The notes under the pieces were generated by a model, which worked only from the letters and a program-made list of their open reading frames with translations, was not told where the DNA came from and did no database searches. A stretch of 64,000 nucleotides of DNA, taken from Rhizobium rhizogenes. Its GTDB lineage: Bacteria > Pseudomonadota > Alphaproteobacteria > Rhizobiales > Rhizobiaceae. The position numbers and the translations under genes were made by a program. The stretch is taken from contig NZ_CP019701.2 in the NCBI RefSeq assembly GCF_002005205.3, forward strand, positions 2,849,001-2,913,000, written 5' to 3'. This document shows positions 52,487-61,200 of the stretch, piece after piece; positions within the stretch are counted from its first letter, which is position 1, and each line of letters starts with the position of its first letter.

Positions 52487-53950
52487 ATGGTTGTTGACCC
52501 AGTACGGATGGAGAGCGATTTGGACGGACAGGTCTTTTCCCTCACGCGCATGGAACCCGGAACACGCATAGAAAAAGTGATGGCGAACATCCGCCAGCGT
52601 ATCGCTTCGCGCAGCCTCGTACCGGGCGCACGTTTACCGTCCGTCCGCGCGCTGGCAAAAACCATGCAGGTTTCAACCTCCACCATTGTCGAGGCCTATG
52701 ACCGGCTGGTCGCCGATGGCACGATAAGCTCACGTCCGGGCTCCGGTTTTTTTGTAGCTGGCGCGCTTGCGCCGTTATCTCTGGCCGATATTGAGCCGCG
52801 GCTGGACAGGGCGGTGGACCCCCTGTGGGTATCGCGGCAGGCGCTGGACGAGGCCCCGGTCCTTGCCAAACCCGGCTGCGGCTGGCTTCCCGCATCGTGG
52901 ATGCCGCAAGAGGCGCTGCGGCGGGCGATGCGGGGGATTGCCCGTGCGGATACCGCCCTGCTGACGGACTATGCAAGCCCCATGGGGCTGCTGCAACTTC
53001 GCCAGCTTCTGTCGCGCAGGCTTGCCGAACACGGGGTGCAGGCGGGTGCGGGCCAGATCATGCTCACGGATTCCGGCACGCAGGCGATCGATCTTCTCTG
53101 TCGTTTCCTGCTGCAGCCGGGAGATGCGGTGATTGTCGACGATCCCTGCTATTTCAATTTCCATGCCCTCTTGCGCGCGCACCGCGTCAAAGTCATCGGT
53201 GTGCCTTACACCCCGACCGGACCGGACCTTCCGCTTTTCGAACAGGCGCTGAAAGAACACCAGCCGCGTCTTTATATTACCAATTCCGCGATCCATAATC
53301 CCACAGGCGCCAGGCTTTCCGCCGTTACCGCCCATCGCCTGCTGATGTTTGCCGAACAGGCGGGACTGACCATCATCGAGGATGATATTTTTGCAGATTT
53401 CGAAACGCAGGCGGCGCCGCGACTGGCCGCTTTCGATGGGTTGAACCGCGTCGTCCAGATCGGCAGCTTCTCCAAAACACTGTCCGCCTCCGTGCGTTGC
53501 GGTTTCATTGCGGCACCTCCTGCGTGGGTGGAGGCGCTGACCGACCTTAAGATCGCCACCGCCTTTGGCGGGACGCATTTCTCGGCGGCGCTGGTCCTGT
53601 CGCTTTTGACGGATGGCAGCTACCGCCGTCATGTTGAAGCGCTGCGCCTGCGTCTTGCGGCGGCAATGCCGGAGGCGGCGGCGCGTTTAAAGGCGATTGG
53701 ATGTGTACCCTGGATCGAACCGCAGGCGGGCATGTTTTTATGGTGCCGCTTGCCGGACGGGGTGGATGCCGGCAATGTGGCGCGCCACGCCCTTGCGCAG
53801 CAGGTGGTTCTGGCGCCCGGAAATGTGTTCAGTTCGTCGCAGAATGCCGCCGCTTTCATGCGTTTCAACGTTTCGCAGTTAGGCAGTTCGGAGACCATGG
53901 CCGTGGTGGCGGATGCGCTCCGGTCTGCGCCTGATCGTCGCCCTTTGTGA
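52487..53950 (+). CDS. MocR-family (GntR plus aminotransferase domain) regulator
   Basis: The 487-residue fusion has an N-terminal winged helix (about residues 25-90, GARLPSVRALAKTMQVSTST) joined to a fold type I aminotransferase domain with a PLP-lysine site in QIGSFSKTLSASVRCGFIA. The domain order is that of the MocR, PdxR and GabR group. It is divergent from the EamA gene. AACAGT (52457-52462) and ACTGTT (52481-52486) form an inverted pair just before the start. PLP probably acts as cofactor or ligand. ATG 52487 or 52508 may be used. Confidence 0.9.
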   Translation: MVVDPVRMESDLDGQVFSLTRMEPGTRIEKVMANIRQRIASRSLVPGARLPSVRALAKTMQVSTSTIVEAYDRLVADGTISSRPGSGFFVAGALAPLSLADIEPRLDRAVDPLWVSRQALDEAPVLAKPGCGWLPASWMPQEALRRAMRGIARADTALLTDYASPMGLLQLRQLLSRRLAEHGVQAGAGQIMLTDSGTQAIDLLCRFLLQPGDAVIVDDPCYFNFHALLRAHRVKVIGVPYTPTGPDLPLFEQALKEHQPRLYITNSAIHNPTGARLSAVTAHRLLMFAEQAGLTIIEDDIFADFETQAAPRLAAFDGLNRVVQIGSFSKTLSASVRCGFIAAPPAWVEALTDLKIATAFGGTHFSAALVLSLLTDGSYRRHVEALRLRLAAAMPEAAARLKAIGCVPWIEPQAGMFLWCRLPDGVDAGNVARHALAQQVVLAPGNVFSSSQNAAAFMRFNVSQLGSSETMAVVADALRSAPDRRPL

Positions 53951-54021
53951 GGGCCAAGGGCCGAATCGGAACAAAATCGCGTGAACGCCGTTTTCTCCGC
54001 AGAGTGAAGAGGAGAAATACC

Positions 54022-54339
54022 ATGACATTCGATCCCAACAACCCGCGCCCGGACCGCGATCTTCGTCCGGAACTGAATATCAGCAATGAGCCGGCTGCCC
54101 GGACCTCGTCGTCCTGGGTACCGTGGCTGGCGATCATCGTCGTCGTGCTGGTGGGCGTTTTCGCCTGGTCGCAGATGAGCGGCCCGACCACCGATCCGGC
54201 CACGACATCGTCCACCACACCGCCCGCTGCAACGGATCAGGCACCGGCCCCGATGACGCCGACCGCACCGGCAACGCCGCCGGCAAACAACACGGCTCCG
54301 GCAAGCCCGACTACGGGTGGCACTCAGACCCAGCCGTAA
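54022..54339 (+). CDS. Small single-pass membrane protein with a Pro/Thr/Ala-rich tail
   Basis: A 105-residue product: a 30-residue polar N-terminus, one helix (WVPWLAIIVVVLVGVFAW), then about 50 residues rich in Pro, Thr and Ala that end GGTQTQP. GAGGAG lies upstream of ATG 54022. I know no function; the tail looks like a flexible periplasmic spacer. A strong terminator follows at 54357-54389, so it ends a transcript. Confidence 0.8.
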   Translation: MTFDPNNPRPDRDLRPELNISNEPAARTSSSWVPWLAIIVVVLVGVFAWSQMSGPTTDPATTSSTTPPAATDQAPAPMTPTAPATPPANNTAPASPTTGGTQTQP

Positions 54340-54356
54340 TGGGCTGACTGACATGC

Positions 54357-54389
54357 TAAAACCGTCTGCCTTCGGGCAGGCGGTTTTTT
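54357..54389 (+). terminator. Rho-independent terminator after the small membrane protein
   Basis: AACCGTCTGCC pairs with GGCAGGCGGTT around a TTCG tetraloop, followed by six T. Confidence 0.92.
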
Positions 54390-54413
54390 CGTGGATGCAA
54401 TCAGCTTTCGCCT

Positions 54414-54872
54414 TTAGAGCTGCTCCATCGCCGAGGGGCTATTGGACACTCTGGACCAGCGGGCGATCGATTCTTTCGCCAGCGCTGCAAGCGTTATGCT
54501 TCCAAAGCGGGACAGGAGGATGGTTTCCGCCTCTTTCATCGCGTCAAAAAGGGCCTCATTGACCGCCTGTTCGATGACGCAGTTCGGATTGTCGCCCGCC
54601 AGCCCGATGGAAAACAGCTCCGGTGCGCCGAGCGCCCGATAAATATCCAGCAGGGTGATTTCGCTGAGCGGTCGCGCCAGAACCCAACCGCCGCCATGGC
54701 CTTTTTCCGATGAGACATAACCATGCTCCCGCAGGCCCGCCATGGTCCTGCGCACCACCACAGGGTTGGTTTGCAGCATGGCCGCGATGCTTTCAGAGGT
54801 CGCCGCCCTCTCGTGTTTTTCCATATGGATCAGAATATGCAGCACCCTTGAAAGGCGCGTGTCGTGTCTCAT
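54414..54872 (-). CDS. Rrf2-family transcriptional regulator (single-cysteine type)
   Basis: A 152-residue protein with the Rrf2 N-terminus LSRVLHILIHM, the helix-turn-helix SIAAMLQTNPVVVRRTM, and the wing KGHGGGWVLARPLS. It has only one cysteine in the region where Fe-S members have three (Cys98 in PNCVIEQAV), so it is unlikely to hold a standard cluster. It might instead sense thiol oxidation. ATG 54872 is the family start. It diverges from a thioredoxin-reductase-like flavoprotein; the intervening DNA has two tandem 23-bp copies that are the likely operators. Confidence 0.9.
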   Translation of the reverse strand: MRHDTRLSRVLHILIHMEKHERAATSESIAAMLQTNPVVVRRTMAGLREHGYVSSEKGHGGGWVLARPLSEITLLDIYRALGAPELFSIGLAGDNPNCVIEQAVNEALFDAMKEAETILLSRFGSITLAALAKESIARWSRVSNSPSAMEQL

Positions 54873-54917
54873 TGCGCAAGCCCATTTGTTTTTCGCAACG
54901 CTATCAGTTCCGAAGTG

Positions 54918-54981
54918 ACGTAACAATATAAGTTGCGTGACCCTTGACTCGAAAAATCACGTAACAATATAAGTATCGTGA
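54918..54981. promoter_or_regulatory. Two tandem 23-bp operator copies between the Rrf2 gene and the flavoprotein gene
   Basis: Copy 1 (54918-54940) and copy 2 (54959-54981) share 21 of 23 bases, including the core CGTAACAATATAAG and the end CGTGA. Their starts are 41 bp apart, close to four helical turns. Copy 2 has the dyad TCACG/CGTGA. It overlaps the -10 region of the flavoprotein promoter and copy 1 lies nearer the Rrf2 gene, so one repressor could control both. Confidence 0.7.
54944..54973 (+). promoter_or_regulatory. Promoter of the thioredoxin-reductase-like gene
   Basis: TTGACT (54944-54949) and TATAAG (54968-54973) with an 18-nt spacer form a sigma-70-type promoter. The second operator copy covers its -10. 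Confidence 0.55.
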
Positions 54982-55026
54982 AAATGAATGGGCGCTTCCT
55001 GCCCGGTCTTGAACGATAGGTGCATC

Positions 55027-55914
55027 ATGAAATTCGACGTCATCATCATCGGCGGCAGCTATGCCGGTCTCTCCGCCGCACTGCAGCTTGGCCGCGCCAG
55101 AAAGAACGTTCTTGTCGTGGATGCCGGCAAAAGAAGGAACCGCTTTGCCAGCCATTCCCACGGTTTTCTCGGTCAGGATGGCAAGGCGCCGGGCGAGATC
55201 GTCGCCGAAGCGCGCCGCCAGATCGAGCGTTACCAGACGATAGAGTGGGCGGAGGGCAGGGTGACCGATGCCGAAGGGTCTTTTGGCGATTTCGTCGTCG
55301 AGATCGACGGTCGCCGCCGCGAAAGTGCTGCCCGGCTGATCCTTGCCATGGGCGTTACCGATGAGCTGCCCGACATAACCGGGCTGAAAGAGCGCTGGGG
55401 CTCTTCGGTCTTTCATTGCCCCTATTGCCATGGTTACGAGCTTGATCAGGGGAAAATCGGCGTCATTGCCGCTTCACCCATGGCTATCCACCATGCCCTG
55501 ATGCTGCCGGACTGGGGCGAGACGACCTTCTTTACCAATGGTATCTTCATGCCGGATGAGGACCAGGCCGCACTTCTGTCCGCTCGTGGTGTCCGGGTGG
55601 AAAAAGACCGTATCGCGGAAATTGCCGGACATGCGGATGTCGTTCTGTCCGACGGCCGCAGCATTGCGCTGGCCGGTCTTTTCACCCAGCCGAAACTGCG
55701 GATCACCTCGGACTGGATCGGAAAACTCGGCTGCTCCGTGGAGGAAGGCCCCATGGGGGCAAGCATCGTGACTGATGCCATGAAACAGACCACGGTCCGC
55801 GGCGTCTTTGCCTGCGGTGATGTCGCAAGGCCGGCAGGCTCGGTCGCCCTTGCGGTGGGCGACGGTGCCATGGCAGGGGCTGCGGCTCACCGGTCGATCC
55901 TGTTTCCGGAATGA
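55027..55914 (+). CDS. Thioredoxin reductase-like NAD(P)/FAD oxidoreductase
   Basis: The 295-residue flavoprotein starts MKFDVIIIGGSYAGLSAALQ with the FAD-binding motif. It has a redox-active CxxC pair in CPYCHGYE (Cys131 and Cys134) and the C-terminal FAD block FACGDVARPAGSVALAVGDG. The NAD(P) fold in the middle is divergent from TrxB. The likely role is disulfide reduction with a thioredoxin-like or small-thiol partner. It is under the control region with tandem Rrf2-like operators. ATG 55027 is the natural start. Its stop abuts the stop of the next gene on the other strand. Confidence 0.88.
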   Translation: MKFDVIIIGGSYAGLSAALQLGRARKNVLVVDAGKRRNRFASHSHGFLGQDGKAPGEIVAEARRQIERYQTIEWAEGRVTDAEGSFGDFVVEIDGRRRESAARLILAMGVTDELPDITGLKERWGSSVFHCPYCHGYELDQGKIGVIAASPMAIHHALMLPDWGETTFFTNGIFMPDEDQAALLSARGVRVEKDRIAEIAGHADVVLSDGRSIALAGLFTQPKLRITSDWIGKLGCSVEEGPMGASIVTDAMKQTTVRGVFACGDVARPAGSVALAVGDGAMAGAAAHRSILFPE

Positions 55915-56787
55915 TCAGCTGGAGGTGAGGCTAAGCCAGCGTCCAGGAGGCATGCCGAAGGCATTCTTGAAATGCCGGGTGAAATGCGCCTGATCCGCAA
56001 ACCCGCAGGCAAATGCCGTTTCGGCAAGGCTGGCGCCGGCCCGCATCATCTCTTTGCATTTTTGCAGCCTCCGCATGATGAGATAACGATGCGGGCTGGT
56101 TCCCAGCAGGCCGCGGAAATGCCGGAAGAGCGTAAAGCGGTCGAGTCCGCTTATTCGTTCAAGTTCCTCCGCACCGACGGTGTCGGTACTGTTCTCTTGC
56201 AGGTAGTCCCGACACCGTAAAACGGCGGCGCGGTCAATGCGTTTGACGGTTCCGGCGCAACCGTTCGCATGCTTGGAAAGCAGGTCCGCCAGCCGCGATT
56301 GCCAGTCGGTCAGGAGCAGATTGTCCGGCTCGCTTTCGAGATCGCCGAGTGCTTCGATCAGACATTGCCGGAAGGCGGGGTCCTCGATGACGGGATTTCT
56401 CGCAAAAGGCAGCGTCTGATATCCAGCCTGCGCCATTTTTTCAGGCGGAAGATAGAGCATACGGTAGCGCAGCCCCTCATCCGTGCCCGCGCCGCCATCA
56501 TGCACTTCGTCGGGATGCAGCACGATGACATTTCCCGGCATGCTGAAATGCGAGGTGCCGCGATAGGAAAAGGTCTGGACGCCGGAGAGCGTGACGCCGA
56601 GCGCATAGGTATCATGGCGGTGCGGCGCATAGGCATTGCCACGAAAGCGCGCTTCTATGCGTTCGATGCCGTCGCTCGCCGGGGCCTGCACGATCCCCTC
56701 GAATTTGCACGAACGTTCAAGATCGCCGACGCCCCGAGGCGCTAGGATTGCTTCTCTTTCGTAACCACAGCCAGATTGAGTTCGCAT
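55915..56787 (-). CDS. AraC-family transcriptional regulator
   Basis: A 290-residue protein with an N-terminal AraC-type cupin domain (about residues 40-190, HRHDTYALGVTLSGVQTF) and a C-terminal pair of helix-turn-helix motifs (LERISGLDRFTLFRHFRGLL and AETAFACGFADQAHFTRHFK). ATG 56787 would share two bases with the start of the divergent DUF2000 gene; a downstream start is possible. It probably controls that neighbour. No space for a separate promoter is left between them, so promoters must lie inside the coding regions. Confidence 0.82.
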   Translation of the reverse strand: MRTQSGCGYEREAILAPRGVGDLERSCKFEGIVQAPASDGIERIEARFRGNAYAPHRHDTYALGVTLSGVQTFSYRGTSHFSMPGNVIVLHPDEVHDGGAGTDEGLRYRMLYLPPEKMAQAGYQTLPFARNPVIEDPAFRQCLIEALGDLESEPDNLLLTDWQSRLADLLSKHANGCAGTVKRIDRAAVLRCRDYLQENSTDTVGAEELERISGLDRFTLFRHFRGLLGTSPHRYLIMRRLQKCKEMMRAGASLAETAFACGFADQAHFTRHFKNAFGMPPGRWLSLTSS

Positions 56788-57193
56788 GTTTGATACCAAG
56801 ATCGCCGTCATCCTTCGTGATGACCTTGCCGTGTGGCAAAAACTGAACGTTACCGCATTTCTCATGTCGGGGATCGTCGCCCAGACCGGAGAGATTATTG
56901 GGGAACCATACCGCGATGGTGCGGGCAACGTCTATAATCCCCTGTCCATCCAGCCGGTGGTCGTCATGGCCACGGATCAGGAGGCGCTACGCAAAATCCA
57001 TCTGCGCTCCCTCGAGCGCGACGTCACGACGTCGCTCTATATCGAGGAAATGTTCTCCACCGGGCACGATGTCGCCAACCGCCAGGTATTTTCGGAATTT
57101 TCTCCTGACAATGCCAGGGTGGTCGGCATGGCGCTGAGGGCAGACAAGAAGATCGTCGACAAGATCACCAAGGGTGCAAAGCTGCATACTTGA
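56786..57193 (+). CDS. DUF2000 family protein
   Basis: A 135-residue protein beginning MFDTKIAVILRDDLAVWQKL, with NVTAFLMSGI and NPLSIQPVVVMAT, as in the small DUF2000 family of unknown function (some are annotated as peptidyl-tRNA-hydrolase-like). It starts at ATG 56786, with only a weak TTGAG upstream. It diverges from an AraC regulator, and its promoter probably lies within the AraC gene. It is followed by a hairpin and lepA on the opposite strand. Confidence 0.78.
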   Translation: MFDTKIAVILRDDLAVWQKLNVTAFLMSGIVAQTGEIIGEPYRDGAGNVYNPLSIQPVVVMATDQEALRKIHLRSLERDVTTSLYIEEMFSTGHDVANRQVFSEFSPDNARVVGMALRADKKIVDKITKGAKLHT

Positions 57194-57211
57194 GAAGATA
57201 TCTTCAAATGC

Positions 57212-57234
57212 AAAAGGGAGGCTGCAAGCCTCCC
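57212..57234 (-). terminator. Rho-independent terminator of lepA
   Basis: GGGAGGCT and AGCCTCCC form an 8-bp stem with a 3-nt loop, followed on the minus strand by TTTT. It lies 13 nt after the lepA stop. Confidence 0.85.
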
Positions 57235-57246
57235 TCCAATTACTAC

Positions 57247-59073
57247 TTATTCGTCGTTCATCTTCAGGGCGGCGATGAAGGCTTCCTGCGGAATTTCCAC
57301 CTTGCCGAACTGGCGCATGCGCTTCTTGCCTTCCTTCTGCTTGTCCAGAAGTTTGCGTTTACGCGTCGCGTCGCCGCCATAACACTTCGCCGTCACATCC
57401 TTGCGCAGCGCGCGCACGGTTTCGCGGGCGATGACCTTGCCGCCAATGGCGGCCTGGATCGGGATCTGGAACATGTGCGGCGGAATGAGTTCCTTCAGCT
57501 TTTCGCACATGCCGCGCCCGCGCCGGTCGGCCGCCGAGCGGTGCACCAGCATGGACAGCGCATCCACCGGATCGCCGTTGACGAGGATCGACATCTTGAC
57601 GAGATCGCCCGCACGGTAATCGATGATGTTGTAATCGAACGAGGCGTAACCCTTGGAAATGGACTTCAGCCGGTCGTAGAAATCGAACACCACTTCGTTG
57701 AGCGGCAGTTCATAGGTAATCATCGCACGGTTGCCGACATAGGTCAGTTCCGTCTGCAGGCCGCGCCGGTCCTGACACAGTTTCAGGATGCCGCCGAGAT
57801 ATTCGTCCGGCGTCATGATCGTCGCCTTGATCCACGGCTCGCGGATTTCCTTGATCTTCACAACGTCAGGCATGTCGGCCGGGTTGTGCAATTCCTTTTC
57901 CGTGCCATCCGTCAGCGTCATTTCATAGACAACCGAAGGCGCGGTGGCGACGAGATCGAGATTGAACTCGCGCTCAAGGCGTTCCTGAATGATTTCGAGG
58001 TGCAGCAGGCCAAGGAAGCCGCAACGGAAACCGAAGCCGAGAGCGGCTGACGATTCCATTTCGAAGGAGAAGGAAGCGTCGTTCAGGCGAAGCTTGCCCA
58101 CCGCCGCACGCAAATCTTCGAAGTCGGCCGCGTCGACCGGGAAGAGGCCGCAGAACACCACGGGCTGTGCCGGCTTGAAGCCGGGCAGGGCCTGCGCCGT
58201 CGGGCGCTTGTCGTCGGTGATCGTATCGCCGACGCGCGTATCGGCAACTTCCTTGATCGAGGCGGTGATGAAACCGATCTCGCCGGGGCCGAGGCTGTCG
58301 ACATTGACCATCTTCGGGGTCAGCACGCCGACGCGCTCGACGCCGTATTTGGCGCCCGAGCCCATCATGCGGATCTGCTGGCCCTTGCTCAGCACGCCGT
58401 CGATGACGCGCACCAGAACCATGACGCCGAGATAGGTGTCATACCAGCTGTCGACCAGCAGGGCCTTCAGCGGTCCGCTTTCACCAGCTTCGCTCGTTGG
58501 CGGCGGCAGGCGGTGAACAATGGCTTCCAGAACATCGGGAATACCAAGCCCGGTCTTGGCCGAAATCATCACGGCGTCGGAGGCGTCGATGCCGATTACC
58601 TCTTCGATCTGTTCCTTGATGCGGTCGGGTTCGGCCGCCGGCAGGTCGATCTTGTTGAGCACCGTCACCAGCTCGTGATCGTTGTCGATCGCCTGGTAGA
58701 CGTTGGCCAGCGTCTGGGCTTCCACACCCTGCGATGCGTCCACCACGAGCAGCGAGCCCTCGCAGGCCGAAAGCGAACGGGACACTTCGTAGGCGAAGTC
58801 GACGTGGCCGGGCGTGTCGATGAGGTTCAGCACATAGGTTTCGCCGTTGTTCGCCTTATAGTGCAGGCGAACCGTCTGGGCCTTGATGGTGATGCCGCGC
58901 TCGCGCTCGATATCCATCGAATCGAGAACCTGCTCCGACATATCGCGTTCGGCAAGACCGCCCGTCGACTGGATCAACCGGTCGGCCAGCGTCGATTTGC
59001 CGTGATCGATGTGGGCAACGATCGAGAAGTTGCGGATATGGTCCAGGGGCGTGCGGGTCGAATTTGTGCTCAT
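57247..59073 (-). CDS. lepA: Elongation factor 4 (ribosomal back-translocase LepA)
   Basis: The 608-residue GTPase contains G1 [14 protein letters not shown]2/switch I near [15 protein letters not shown]3 DTPGHVDF and G4 NKIDLP. EF-G-like domains II to V follow, and the LepA-specific C-terminal domain carries [20 protein letters not shown], a hallmark of the factor. It acts on the ribosome under stress or in initiation quality control. It is a single unit, with a terminator at each side; its promoter should lie in the short gap 59074-59121. Confidence 0.98.
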   Translation of the reverse strand: MSTNSTRTPLDHIRNFSIVAHIDHGKSTLADRLIQSTGGLAERDMSEQVLDSMDIERERGITIKAQTVRLHYKANNGETYVLNLIDTPGHVDFAYEVSRSLSACEGSLLVVDASQGVEAQTLANVYQAIDNDHELVTVLNKIDLPAAEPDRIKEQIEEVIGIDASDAVMISAKTGLGIPDVLEAIVHRLPPPTSEAGESGPLKALLVDSWYDTYLGVMVLVRVIDGVLSKGQQIRMMGSGAKYGVERVGVLTPKMVNVDSLGPGEIGFITASIKEVADTRVGDTITDDKRPTAQALPGFKPAQPVVFCGLFPVDAADFEDLRAAVGKLRLNDASFSFEMESSAALGFGFRCGFLGLLHLEIIQERLEREFNLDLVATAPSVVYEMTLTDGTEKELHNPADMPDVVKIKEIREPWIKATIMTPDEYLGGILKLCQDRRGLQTELTYVGNRAMITYELPLNEVVFDFYDRLKSISKGYASFDYNIIDYRAGDLVKMSILVNGDPVDALSMLVHRSAADRRGRGMCEKLKELIPPHMFQIPIQAAIGGKVIARETVRALRKDVTAKCYGGDATRKRKLLDKQKEGKKRMRQFGKVEIPQEAFIAALKMNDE

Positions 59074-59121
59074 GCCCCGCGCTATAGCAGGGGCTTCTCA
59101 TGCCGCAAAGCGGGAATTTGG

Positions 59122-59147
59122 TTAAAAGCCCTTTAAAATGGGCTTTT
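59122..59147 (-). terminator. Rho-independent terminator of the nitrilase-family gene
   Basis: AAAAGCCC and GGGCTTTT form a perfect 8-bp stem with loop TTTAAAAT, overlapping the stop of the upstream gene. On the minus strand the stem ends in four T. Confidence 0.7.
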
Positions 59148-60016
59148 CAGATCGCAAATTGCTCCGGCCAGTCGCGACGGGTGGCCACCTGTCCTTCGGT
59201 CCTGAGCCTTGCGACAGTGGCAAGATCGATGTCGGCGATCAGAAGCGTGCTGTGCGTCACCGCATCGCTTTCGCTTTCCGCAATGATGCCGGATGCGGGC
59301 ATGCCGTAATCGGAGGGCACATAAAGTGCCGCACGGCCGCGATTTTCATCGACGGCGGGCGACCATGGAGCCTCACCTGCGGTGGGGGAGGAGAGGACGG
59401 CATATTGATTTTCCAGCGCTCGCGCCTGCGCGCCGATGCGCACCCGGTAAGCGCCTGCCAGTGTGTCGGTGCAGCTGGGAGCGAGAACCAGTTCCGCGCC
59501 AAGCTCCGCCAGCCTGCGGCCGAGCATTGGAAACTCGTTGTCGTAACAGATGAGGATGCCGAGCCTGCCAATGCTCGTCTCGAAGGCATTCAAACCCTCG
59601 ACACCGGCATGGATATTCCATTGCTCCCGCTCGAAGCGGGTCATGATCTGCTTGTCCTGATAACCGATCAACCCGTCCGGTCCAAACAGCCATGCCCGGT
59701 TGCGGAACTTGCCGTCCGGGTCCTTCACCGGCGCGCTGCCCGGCTGGAACAGGATTTGATGTTGCCGCGCCAGCTCTTCGCAAAGCTCCACCCAGGAGGG
59801 GATCAGCGGCTGTATCTCTTCGATGGAGCGGTGCAGATCAGAGCGGATATCTGGCGGCAGCTGCCCGGTCAGCGCCATGGCCGAATATTCCGGCAGAAGC
59901 AGCAGTTCCGCACCCGTTTCTTTTGCCTCGCGCACGATGGCGGCAAGATGCGCCGCATAGGCTTCCCATGTCTCGATCAGTTCGATGGCATATTGGCTGG
60001 CGGCGAGGCGGGTCAT
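59147..60016 (-). CDS. Carbon-nitrogen hydrolase (nitrilase superfamily)
   Basis: A 289-residue amidase-like enzyme. The catalytic triad of the superfamily is visible: Glu43 in LLPEYSAM, Lys122 in YQDKQIM, and Cys157 in ILICYDNEFPML. The substrate is unknown. Its start overlaps the stop of the upstream GNAT gene (ATGA), so the two are translated together. In Bacillus the similar YhcX joins a GNAT and a nitrilase domain in one protein, which supports a shared pathway here. Confidence 0.88.
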   Translation of the reverse strand: MTRLAASQYAIELIETWEAYAAHLAAIVREAKETGAELLLLPEYSAMALTGQLPPDIRSDLHRSIEEIQPLIPSWVELCEELARQHQILFQPGSAPVKDPDGKFRNRAWLFGPDGLIGYQDKQIMTRFEREQWNIHAGVEGLNAFETSIGRLGILICYDNEFPMLGRRLAELGAELVLAPSCTDTLAGAYRVRIGAQARALENQYAVLSSPTAGEAPWSPAVDENRGRAALYVPSDYGMPASGIIAESESDAVTHSTLLIADIDLATVARLRTEGQVATRRDWPEQFAI

Positions 60017-60633
60017 CGGTTTCCATCTCCTGCGGCGATATTCTTCATCCAGAAGGACAGCGGTTTCGGGCTCTCGACGCTCTCATCGATATCCTGCCAG
60101 GTAAAGCTGGTGCGCAGCTCGGGGTGGTGGCGATAGCCGCGCTTTTCCCAGAAGGCATTCAGCGGCACGTAATCCGCCGGGCGGCGCGGGTGATCCGCAG
60201 GCCGCTCGACAGCGCAGAAGGTGCACCAGTCGAAATCGAGACGTCTGGCATGGCCCTCCCGTTCCTCGAAGAACCGCACGCCGATGCCGTGACCGCGATA
60301 ATCCGGCAACAGCACGCTTTCGCCGAAATAAAACAGCTGCGACGGGTCGTAACCGGCCGCCAGGAAAGGTGATTTCACCTCGTCGGTTTCCGCCGCCATG
60401 GGCATGCCCGTGGACATGCCGACAACCTGCCCGCCGTCGAGCGCCAGCACGAAAACGGCGCCCTTCGTATCGGCATAGGTGGCCAGATATTTGCGCTCAT
60501 ACTCCACCGAACCATCATAGAGGTAGGGGAAGGCGCGGAACACCGTGATCCGCAGCCGTGCGAGATCATCGAAATAGGGTGCGGCGTCAATGCCGGAAAG
60601 AGACTTGATTTCGACGGTCATGGGCATTTTCAC
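60013..60633 (-). CDS. GNAT-family acetyltransferase paired with a nitrilase
   Basis: The 206-residue protein has the acetyl-CoA loop region VLLPDYRGHGIGVRFFEERE (R/Q-x-x-G-x-G/A type) and a C-terminal WEKRGYRHHPEL. It starts at GTG 60633, with ATG codons at 60627 and 60621 as alternatives. It overlaps the downstream hydrolase gene by 4 nt. The two may acetylate and hydrolyse the same amide or amine, as in fused homologues. Promoters for this unit and for the divergent NTF2-like gene share 60634-60694. Confidence 0.85.
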   Translation of the reverse strand: MKMPMTVEIKSLSGIDAAPYFDDLARLRITVFRAFPYLYDGSVEYERKYLATYADTKGAVFVLALDGGQVVGMSTGMPMAAETDEVKSPFLAAGYDPSQLFYFGESVLLPDYRGHGIGVRFFEEREGHARRLDFDWCTFCAVERPADHPRRPADYVPLNAFWEKRGYRHHPELRTSFTWQDIDESVESPKPLSFWMKNIAAGDGNR

Positions 60634-60694
60634 TTTCGGTTCCGCTGGTTATACCGTCATGGGAAACCCGCGCAAGCATTGAACGGAGAAGACG

Positions 60695-61096
60695 ATGACC
60701 GCAGCCGAGACGATCCGCGCCTATTACGATGCCTTCAACCGACAGGACATGGACGCCTTTCTGGCGCTTCTTCATGACGAGGTGGTGCATGACATCAATC
60801 AGGGCGAGCGCCAGACCGGCAAGGCCGCTTTTGCCTCCTTCATGGACCACATGAACCGCTGCTATAAGGAAAACCTCACCGACATGGTGATCATGGCGAG
60901 CGCAGACGGTAAACGTGCCTCTGCCGAATTCACCGTGAACGGCGAATACCTTGCGACCGACGAGGGCTTGCCGGAAGCCGATGGCCAGAAATACGTCCTG
61001 CCCGCCGGTGCCTTCTTCGACCTGAAGGATGGAAAAGTTAGCCGAGTAACGAACTACTATAATCTGAATGACTGGATTGCTCAGGTCGGCGCCTGA
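60695..61096 (+). CDS. NTF2-like (SnoaL/ketosteroid isomerase-type) protein
   Basis: A 133-residue protein starting MTAAETIRAYYDAFNRQDMD, the usual opening of this fold, with FLALLHDEVVHDINQGERQT and a C-terminal strand region (YVLPAGAFFDLKDGKVSRVT). The family includes isomerases, dehydratases and binding proteins. No active-site assignment is made. It is divergent from the GNAT/hydrolase pair and is followed by a regulator on the same strand, from which it is separated by 96 nt. Confidence 0.82.
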   Translation: MTAAETIRAYYDAFNRQDMDAFLALLHDEVVHDINQGERQTGKAAFASFMDHMNRCYKENLTDMVIMASADGKRASAEFTVNGEYLATDEGLPEADGQKYVLPAGAFFDLKDGKVSRVTNYYNLNDWIAQVGA

Positions 61097-61165
61097 AGCC
61101 TTCATTGTTCCCGCGATAATGGCCATCCGAGAGCAATTGTCGTTTCCACTATCATGGATATTGAC

Positions 61166-61200
61166 TCCATCATATGAGAATTCTAATCTCATATGATGGA
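61166..61200. promoter_or_regulatory. Perfect 14-bp-arm palindrome across the start of the XRE-cupin gene
   Basis: TCCATCATATGAGA (61166-61179) and its exact reverse complement (61187-61200) are separated by ATTCTAA. TTGACT at 61161-61166 and TAATCT at 61184-61189 (17-nt spacer) can form a promoter whose start site would fall at the ATG codons. It looks like an autoregulatory operator. Confidence 0.75.
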
